Shown: in pieces, positions 56,901-64,000 of the stretch
Layout of the letters: each line of letters opens with the position of its first letter
Numbering within the stretch: position 1 is the stretch's first letter
Assembly (NCBI GenBank): GCA_023678885.1
Contig: CM042993.1
Location: 7,152,501-7,216,500 of the forward strand
DNA: 64,000 nucleotides
Direction: 5' to 3'
Source: Pogostemon cablin
Lineage: Eukaryota > Streptophyta > Magnoliopsida > Lamiales > Lamiaceae
Made by a program: the position numbers and the translations under genes
Notes under the pieces: generated by a model
What the model was told of the DNA's origin: nothing
Seen by the model: the letters and a program-made list of their open reading frames with translations, nothing else
Databases searched by the model: none

Positions 56901-59900
56901 TTTTCCTATTTATTTGTCCCTTTGCTTTTCTTTTTTGGCTAAGTGATGATTGCAGATTTGTAGAATCTGTTTGCAAAATAAAGTTGCACTTTTGTCGAGT
57001 AAAAGCACTCCTATTAATGTTGGTTGTTTTTTATGTAATTTTTAGCATTCAATTGATAAAATTGCTGTATTGTCCTTTATATTATTACATGTTTAGTCTA
57101 TAATGTCAGAAGAAGACCTTAGTGGATCCAATTTTAACCGAGTCTCCTGTTAATTACTCCCTCTTTCATTTGTGGTAATTTGCTAGAAATTGTCAGTGTA
57201 CAAGCTTCATTATATTTTGTTATTATTGTTTATTTTAGTTTCAATTACTACAGTTATGAAACGGATTTTCCATTTGTCACTAATTAAATAATCTGAATTT
57301 TTTTACCTTTCTTAAATTCAACAGGAAGAACTGAGACCTTACTTTTCACTGCCAAAAGTTATGGATGGACTCTTCAGTCTTGCAAACAAGTTGTTCAAGG
57401 TCAACGTTGAACCAGCTGATGGTTTAGCTCCAGTAAGAAGCTACTCCTTCCTAATGCTAAGATTATGCATATTTTTTATGTGGTAGAAGATTTGACTTTG
57501 CCTATTATGCATGTTTTGTCGCTAATAAAATATTTTTTGTTCTTTAGGTTTGGATAAGTGATGTTCAGTTTTACCGCGTCAATGATTCTTCAGGTAACCC
57601 AATTGCGTACTTCTATTTTGATCCGTATTCTCGCCCATCTGAAAAACGAGGCGGAGCATGGATGGATGAAGTAGTTGGTCGAAGTCGTGTCATGTCGCTG
57701 GATGGTTCCTCTCTACGATTGCCTGTTGCCCACATGGTGTGCAATCAAATGCCACCTGTTGGAGACAAGCCAAGCCTAATGACATTCCGTGAGGTTAGCA
57801 CAATTGTTAGGCATTTCCAATAGAATAGTTTTTTATTTGAATGACGCTTGAATACAGATAAGGTAATTGTGCTAGGTGCAGCTACAAACTGATCTTTAAA
57901 CTTGGAAAAAGAAGTATATTTAGCAAGCATTCTCAACTCCCCTATTTATAATTCAATTTTATGCTATAATTTTTATTATACCAGGAAATCAAATTTGTCA
58001 GTTATTGGTTAAGGATTTTCACATGAGATCTTATCATCTTAAAGAATGAAATGGCAAGACTGAAATCGAAGTTTCATCTTAATCATTTCTCTAGAGCTTT
58101 TCTATTGTTTTATCATTTTCAATTTAAACCACGACTAAAAGATACTGTCTCTGTTGGATGACTGTGGATGAAGTATTTTATTTGGAATATACTTATAATC
58201 TTCTCATTAAACTGCAGAGATTGATATATTTTGTAGTATCAATGCTGGTTATCATGAACTCCCTATTTAAGTTTCCTTCAATCTTTTCTAGACTCAGCCA
58301 ACTAGTCTCAAACTTCACATCCACTATATATATATTTTTTTTTCTTCTTTTCTTTATGCTGGTTTCTCATGTTGTTTGTAGGTTGAGACTGTCTTCCATG
58401 AATTCGGCCATGCACTTCAGCATATGCTTACAAAGCAAGATGAGGGTTTAGTTGCTGGTATAAAGAACGTAGAGTGGGATGCTGTGGAATTACCATCCCA
58501 ATTCATGGAAAATTGGTGCTACCATAGGTGGATATTTTCACTATTTTCTCCATGCCCTATGTCGTAGCTTATAAATACTCCAATCTTTTCATAATTATGT
58601 ATAATCCCGTTTGCTATCTTATTAACTCTATAAAATTCTGGTCGGTCTAGCAACTGCTTTTTCCTATTTTACGTAATTCACTCTTTTAAAGGATAGTAGG
58701 GTTTTTCTTTTTAAAATTGAACTCTTCACGATCTCTGGATCCAAAACATTACTTACTTTATACTAATGTATCTTTTAGTGATGCAATTTTTGATCACTTT
58801 TAGTGAGCTTTTGGCGATACTTTTCCTGGAAAACCCCTCTTCTCTGTATTTCTTTTTTCTTTATCCTATGATCAAACCTGCTAGAATGTAATTAGTGAAG
58901 TTAATATGAAATTTGCAATTATCTCCCACTGGAGTCCGACTTGTTTTTTGAGATTTTCAGGGTTCTAAGGATAAATATGTTATTGTTTTGCAGAGATACC
59001 TTGATGAGCATTGGTAAGCATTACGAAACTGGAGAAAGTATACCAGATGATGTATACCAAAAGCTTCTTGCTGCTAGGACCTTTCGTGCCGGCTCCTTAA
59101 GTCTTAGACAGGTCTCTGCATCATTTATCAAAAAAACACCACACATCTCTCCTACACCAACAGCCTGTCTTCTTTAGTTCTTTTGCACATATTTTTTCAC
59201 ATTATTATTAATGACATTCTCTGTAACCATAAAATCTACTTATTAGTTCTCATGTATATTACAGCTTCGTTTTGCCTTGCTTGATCTGGAGTTGCATTCT
59301 AAGTACGTCCCTGGTGGTTCAGAGTCGATCTTTGATGTTGACCAAAGGGTTTCTGATAGAACTCAAGTACTTCCTCCACTTCCAGAGGATAGATTCCTTT
59401 GCGCTTTCAGTCACATATTTGCCGGTGGATATGCAGCCGGATACTACAGCTACAAGGTAATTAAATGTCTTTGTAAATCTCCTAATATATGAGAGTTAAC
59501 TTTTAATGTTGCATTTTCCTCTCCAAAAGCTTTGCATAAATCCATAATTTTTGTTGTGGAGAAACTTGATGTTGCCTAGAATAATTTTTTGATCTCTTTG
59601 TAGCTAACACCTGTATATATTTGTATTTTGTGTAGTGGGCTGAGGTTTTGTCTGCTGATGCGTTTTCTGCATTTGAAGATGCTGGGTTGAATGATGATAA
59701 GGTATTTGGATGTGTTATACGCATTGGTACACTTGTCCAAACACCCTGTAAATGGGTGAATTTAGTAATCAAGCTTTCATGTTTCTAATAAAACATAAAA
59801 ATAGGAGTATATAATCAGGCGAAACCTTGAGGATGTGTGTTCTAATAATCACCCACATAACATACATATTATTGTGTTTTGAACAGGCTGTAAAGGAAAC

Positions 59901-60136
59901 AGGGCTTAGGTTTCGAGAAACAGTTCTTGCACTGGGAGGTGGAAAAGCACCACTAGAGGTTAGAGTGATGGAAAGATAACACTTATCCCATTCAGACAAA
60001 ATACAACATTTGGTGGTGTTTTTTGAAAATCTCTAATCTCTCTCATTGTGTGGCCCAGGTCTTCGTGGAATTCCGTGGTCGCGAACCCTCTCCTGAGGCC
60101 CTGTTGAGACACAATGGTTTGTTGCAAGTTGCTTGA
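53968..60136 (+). CDS. OOP: Organellar oligopeptidase (thimet-type M3 zinc metallopeptidase)
   Basis: Degrades short peptides, notably cleaved transit peptides, in chloroplasts and mitochondria (Arabidopsis OOP/TOP1 type). Exons: 53968-54339, 54414-54581, 54679-54802, 54985-55061, 55453-55596, 55701-55931, 55994-56084, 56627-56748, 57325-57432, 57548-57793, 58382-58527, 58994-59111, 59265-59456, 59636-59701, 59887-59958, 60059-60136. All are GT-AG and in frame, 784 residues (Arabidopsis 791). The zinc site is HEFGH at about 567-571 with the third ligand Glu at about 597 (VEWDAVELPSQ). The substrate loop HIFAGGYAAGYYSYK lies at about 699-713. The end is VEFRGREPSPEALLRHNGL. Residues 1-87 form a Ser/Arg-rich transit peptide starting MASLFSLSRSIHFQ. 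An in-frame ATG at 53875 could add 31 residues. An internal ATG at 54229 (CAACAATGGC) would give a cytosolic form like Arabidopsis TOP2. Confidence 0.95.
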
Positions 60137-61191
60137 GCTTCACCCTCGCATTCGTATTCAACGCCAAAACTCGACTTGTAACCCAGGACGTTAAAGTAAT
60201 AAACAGAGATACAAACTGAATTTTTTAATTTGATGCTACTATTTTAGTTTGTTTTCATACATATTTTGTTAATTATTGTTCAACTATAAACGAGTTGAAA
60301 ACTATGATTTTGGGTTCAAGGTAGTTTCTTGTGTGATCGTCTCCAGGACTGGAATGTGTGAAACAGAGTATTGATATTAATTAACTGTACAATTCATGGA
60401 GTATTCTATGTATGATGGATCAAGTCCATTGTTAAAATATGGTTGTTATAAAAGTATGTTAATTGATAGTTGAAGTTTATTTGTATTGAATTATACTATA
60501 ACAATTTAAAAACATAATTTAATTCATTGTTTCACAACTTGTCTTATATAGTTATTGTCTCGCAAGAGATTTTGTCATAATTCATAATTTATGTGTAACG
60601 TATATGCGCAAGAATTTGAGACATATACTCGTACATATCCCAAACCCTAATATAGACATGCATCCCATTTTGAAACTGCTAGTTCTAGTTTCGAGAAATT
60701 AGAAACTAGAATCGAACCGGTCCTAGTGTAGTTTCAATTTGGAACTGTCCCCATTCCTTTATCAACTGTGTTTTTTAAAAAAAAAAGAAAAGAAAATTGC
60801 CGATTTCATGAAATGAAAAACTTGAACTGAATTGAAATATATTTGGTTTCAGTTTCATTTTGGCCATTTCGAAACTTACGGTTTCAATATTGATTCAAAT
60901 CGCCGTTTTGATTAAAATGTGCATGTATAATAAAAAATGTGCATGTCTACTCAAAGGGATATAATTGTCTTGCTTATCTTTCTTCCAACTTCATGAAACA
61001 AAATCTTTCATCCAACTTAATGAACCAAAAAATGTTACGCTACGGAAACGGCAAAAAGCTGGATATCCATTTCCTAGTGCTCTTTGGTTACCCGCTTCAG
61101 ATATATTTTGCATTTTCTTTTAATAAATTAAGGAGTCAAATTAGGATAATCTGATCCACTTAGTTAATAGGATCAATTAGATTAAAAAAAA
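60137..61191. other. 3' flank and intergenic, no gene seen
   Basis: Contains the oligopeptidase 3' UTR (AATAAACAG near 60199). A stretch at 60660-60910 has inverted GTTTC/GAAAC and AGTTCTAGTTTCGAG / AGAAACTAGAATCGAAC sequences, probably a decayed transposon. Confidence 0.4.
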
Positions 61192-61499
61192 GGTTAATTA
61201 CATGAAAAGTCCCAACTTTTTCGTCAATTGCGAGTTAGTTCAAACTTTTGAATATTTATAAATAAGTATCCGACTTTACACCCGTATTGCAATTCGAACC
61301 ATCGGGCAGCTCAGCCACGTGGACCAAATAAAATAATAAAAAATGCTAAGCTCCATGTCAGCACTGGGTAGTTGGATGGCTGTCCGGTGGTTCGAATTGC
61401 AATACCGGTTTTAAAGTTGGTCACTTATTTGTAAATATTAAAAAATTTGGACTAATTTGCAATCATCGAAAAGCTTGGAACTTTTCATGTAGTTAACCC
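61192..61499. mobile_element. MITE with ~110-bp inverted repeats (Mutator-like)
   Basis: The left arm GGTTAATTACATGAAAAGTC and the reversed right arm GGGTTAACTACATGAAAAGT run inverted for over 100 bases, through AACTTTT, TTGC(G/A)A(G/A)TTAGT, AATAAGT and GTATTGCAATTCGAACCA. The flanks are TAAAAAAAA and TAAAAAAAC, an 8-9 bp duplication. The ends resemble those of 2107-3413 and the left end at 5303, so one transposon superfamily probably made all three. Confidence 0.75.
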
Positions 61500-62491
61500 T
61501 AAAAAAACTTGTTAATAACCAATTACCATCTTTAAATTAAATGAAATAATTAATTTTTTAAAAAAATAAAAAAATTATGGCAGATTCTTAGGTAACCTTG
61601 TCATGTATGAACCAAGATTACAACCACCTTTAGATGTGAGTAAAGATAAAGATCACGGTTGAATAAATAAACTTGAAAAGAATAATAATTAATGGAATAC
61701 TTAAACAATCGGTTGTCTGTTAAATTTTAACTTTTTTTTATTTGTTTAAATCTTTGATTAACTCTTTTAATAAAAAAATAATAACATTAAAAATAAATAA
61801 AAATAATAATATTAATTTAATTAAAATAATTTCGTACAGTTCATTCATGACTTATAATTAATATTTTTAATAAAATAATTTTTAATAAATAAACGAAAAA
61901 TCGAGATTATCTCCGTATAATTTTTTACCTTTAAAATTTAAAATAATACTTTTATATTTCTAATTAATTATATAAATATAAAAATTTCATTTAAAATGAT
62001 ATGCTATGTAAGAAACTTATTTTTTAAATAAATTATCATATCATTTTAGTGTTAATGCATTTAAAAAAAAATCCATATTTTAAAAGAATATTAATCAGAT
62101 ATATTTTTGTATAGATATTTTTCTATATCTACATTTGCGTCTTTATTCTTTAATTATGAAGAAAATAATAAATTATGCCTTACTTAAAATTTAAATTTAT
62201 CTTTTTTTTTCAATATACTAACTTAATAAATTATTTATTTATTTATTATAAAATAATGCTGAATTATTTAAAAAATAATAATACAATAAATATAATATAA
62301 CAGAATTGTCAATGCAAGAATGGGTTGAGTGACGTGAATTAGAGGGATTACTACGGGATAACAAGCGGTGAAAAATGGGTAATATATAACACGGGTTACA
62401 CAAGTAACACTCAAAAATTATACTCTAAAAAATAAACAATCAACGACATCACAGAATAATCCTCACCTATAAGACTTTATTACCAACTCCT
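61500..62491. other. AT-rich upstream region of CDKB1
   Basis: Very AT-rich with many TTTAAAATT/AATAAT runs. No gene and no clear E2F site (TTTCCCGC type) was found. Confidence 0.35.
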
Positions 62492-62499
62492 ATTATAAA
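62492..62499 (+). promoter_or_regulatory. Likely TATA box of CDKB1
   Basis: CCTATTATAAAGCTTG about 95 bases before the ATG. CTCTAACGAA just downstream is close to, but not, the mitosis-specific MSA core AACGG. Confidence 0.45.
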
Positions 62500-62593
62500 G
62501 CTTGAGCGGGCTCTAACGAATTCAAAATTCAAATTCAAATTGGCAGGGCAGATTGAAAGAGGAACAGAGCCCCCAATTCCGCTGAATCCAACA

Positions 62594-63589
62594 ATGGAGA
62601 AGTACGAGAAACTGGAGAAGGTCGGCGAGGGCACGTACGGAAAGGTCTACAAAGCCAAAGAAAAAGCCACCGGCCAAGTGGTGGCGCTGAAGAAAACCCG
62701 GCTGGAAATGGACGAGGAAGGCGTCCCCCCGACGGCGCTCCGTGAGGTCTCTCTCCTCCAAATGCTCTCACAATCTCTCTACGTCGTCCGCCTCCTCTGC
62801 GTCGAGCACGTCGACAATAAGAACGGGAAGCCGCTTCTCTACCTCGTCTTCGAGTATCTCGACACCGATCTCAAAAAATTCATCGATTCCCACCGCAAAG
62901 GCCCAAACCCTAGGCCTCTGCCGCCGCAGCAGATCCAGAGCTTTCTCTACCAGCTTTGCAAGGGCGCTGCCCACTGCCACAGTCACGGCGTGCTTCACCG
63001 CGATCTCAAGCCACAGAATCTGTTACTCGATAAGGACAAGGGTCTTCTCAAAATTGCTGATCTTGGCCTGGGTAGGTCGTTTACTGTTCCTCTCAAGAGC
63101 TACACTCACGAGGTATGATTAGATTTATGTATCTTCAGTTAGTAGGGTTTCTGTTTTTATTGCTAATAAAGTAGAACGATCCAAAATGTGCAGATCGTGA
63201 CTCTCTGGTACAGAGCACCGGAGGTGCTTCTTGGATCCACGCATTACTCAACTGCCGTCGATATGTGGTCGGTTGGTTGTATTTTTGCGGAGATGGTGAG
63301 AAGACAAGCTCTGTTTCCTGGAGATTCAGAGTTTCAACAACTACTTCATATATTTAGGTTGCTGGGAACACCAAGTGAGAAGGATTGGCCTGGAGTTAGT
63401 TCACTGAGGGATTGGCATGTGTATCCCCAGTGGGAACCTCAGAACTTGGCCCGTGCAGTTCCATCATTGGGACCTGATGGTGTTGATCTTTTATCCAAAA
63501 TGCTCAAGTATGATCCAGCAGATAGAATTTCAGCAAAAGCAGCTATGGATCATCCCTACTTTGATACCTTGGATAAATGCCAGTTCTGA
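62594..63589 (+). CDS. CDKB1: Cyclin-dependent kinase B1 (plant-specific mitotic CDK)
   Basis: Ser/Thr kinase that with A/B cyclins drives the G2/M transition and restrains endoreduplication. Two exons, 62594-63112 and 63194-63589 (GT-AG, phase 0), 304 residues; Arabidopsis CDKB1;1 has 309. The start is MEKYEKLEKVGEGTYGKVYK. The glycine loop is GEGTYG 11-16 with the inhibitory sites Thr14 and Tyr15; ATP lysine 33. The cyclin-binding helix is PPTALRE at 45-51, the signature of class B1 (class A has PSTAIRE, B2 has PPTTLRE). The catalytic loop HRDLKPQN is at 135-142. The metal motif is DLG at 156-158, as in B-type CDKs. The activation-loop threonine is Thr171 (YTHE), three residues before the intron. 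C-terminal landmarks are LWYRAPEVLLG, FPGDSEFQQL and HPYFDTLDKCQF. All catalytic residues are intact. The frame is open upstream to a TTG at 62540, but the ATG at 62594 matches the family start. Confidence 0.96.
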
Positions 63590-64000
63590 AAGAGGGAAGG
63601 ATTTGACATCATCTCGGTGTTTCCTACTATGTTCAATTCACATTATCAAGCTCTTCTACATGTATTTTCAACATCTTCTATCAGAACATTTAATTGTTGT
63701 GTCTTTCTTAATATAGTAAGTTGATTGTTGTTTCACTTTACTGATCGTATCTGCTTAAGTTTTTTCATTTTATTGAGCTTTCGCTTTAATTTGGACCTAA
63801 AAATGTTTACTGAATCTGATTTGCGTGATACGTGTGTCAACGGAAATTGTTAGTATTTCAATCGTTGTCATCATAGTTGGTACAAAAAGGTGGAACGACA
63901 GAGTGTTGGAGAGGTAAATCATGGTGACGATCAATAGGGGTCCACTCGCTGTCATCATAATTGAATAATACATTCTCTAAAAGAAATTTACATGGAAATG
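63590..64000. other. 3' UTR and flank of CDKB1
   Basis: T-rich 3' UTR. No further gene before the window ends; CACTCGCTGTCATCATA and similar near the end were not recognised. Confidence 0.4.

Noticed and set aside
62505..62520. Mitosis-specific MSA element before CDKB1
   Set aside because: The sequence is CTAACGA, and the required AACGG core is missing one base.
62540..62593. N-terminal extension of CDKB1 from a TTG
   Set aside because: No ATG; family members start at MEKYEKLEK.

Overview
This is a window of plant nuclear DNA from a eudicot. It is AT-rich, the genes are split by many short GT-AG introns, and the space between genes is packed with plant transposons. Protein likenesses (an ANR1/AGL17-type MADS factor, mitochondrial SHMT, an organellar M3 oligopeptidase, a B1-type CDK) point to a dicot. 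An asterid such as a member of Lamiales is possible, but I cannot settle the species from the sequence.

Layout. 1-30 kb is mostly transposon-derived and holds only one convincing small gene, an intronless DUF7054-like protein on the minus strand at 13731-14141. This half carries a 1.3 kb element with a perfect 9-bp target duplication (2107-3413). At 5.3-10.8 kb a CACTA-like element with captured fragments of two host genes (Cpn60-alpha and ALG5) sits between long inverted repeats. A reverse-oriented TRIM retroelement has amplified into a tandem array (11332-12567). Further on are a CACTA MITE (18267-18681), a broken RING-ligase fragment (20230-20487), a solo LTR with a hAT element nested inside it and a MITE inside that (22492-24573), and two more hAT elements.

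30.7-36.4 kb holds a MADS-box gene of the AGL17/ANR1 clade with seven coding exons. Its 3' side (36.5-39.6 kb) is a cluster of Stowaway-type MITEs. A small conserved plant protein of unknown function lies on the minus strand at 43285-43581.

48-64 kb is the gene-rich part, all on the plus strand: mitochondrial serine hydroxymethyltransferase (15 exons, 514 aa), organellar oligopeptidase / thimet-like M3 metallopeptidase (16 exons, 784 aa), and CDKB1 (2 exons, 304 aa). I rebuilt these exon by exon; reading frame and GT-AG borders agree throughout. The genes are unrelated in function (photorespiratory one-carbon metabolism, transit-peptide degradation, G2/M control), as is usual for plant gene order; nothing suggests a cluster.

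The most notable material is in the transposons: the two-gene capture, the extremely small tandem TRIM, a MITE built of TGCGAC repeats lying 88 bp upstream of a start codon, and a MADS stop codon that overlaps a possible splice donor. I saw no CRISPR array, rRNA gene or convincing tRNA gene.
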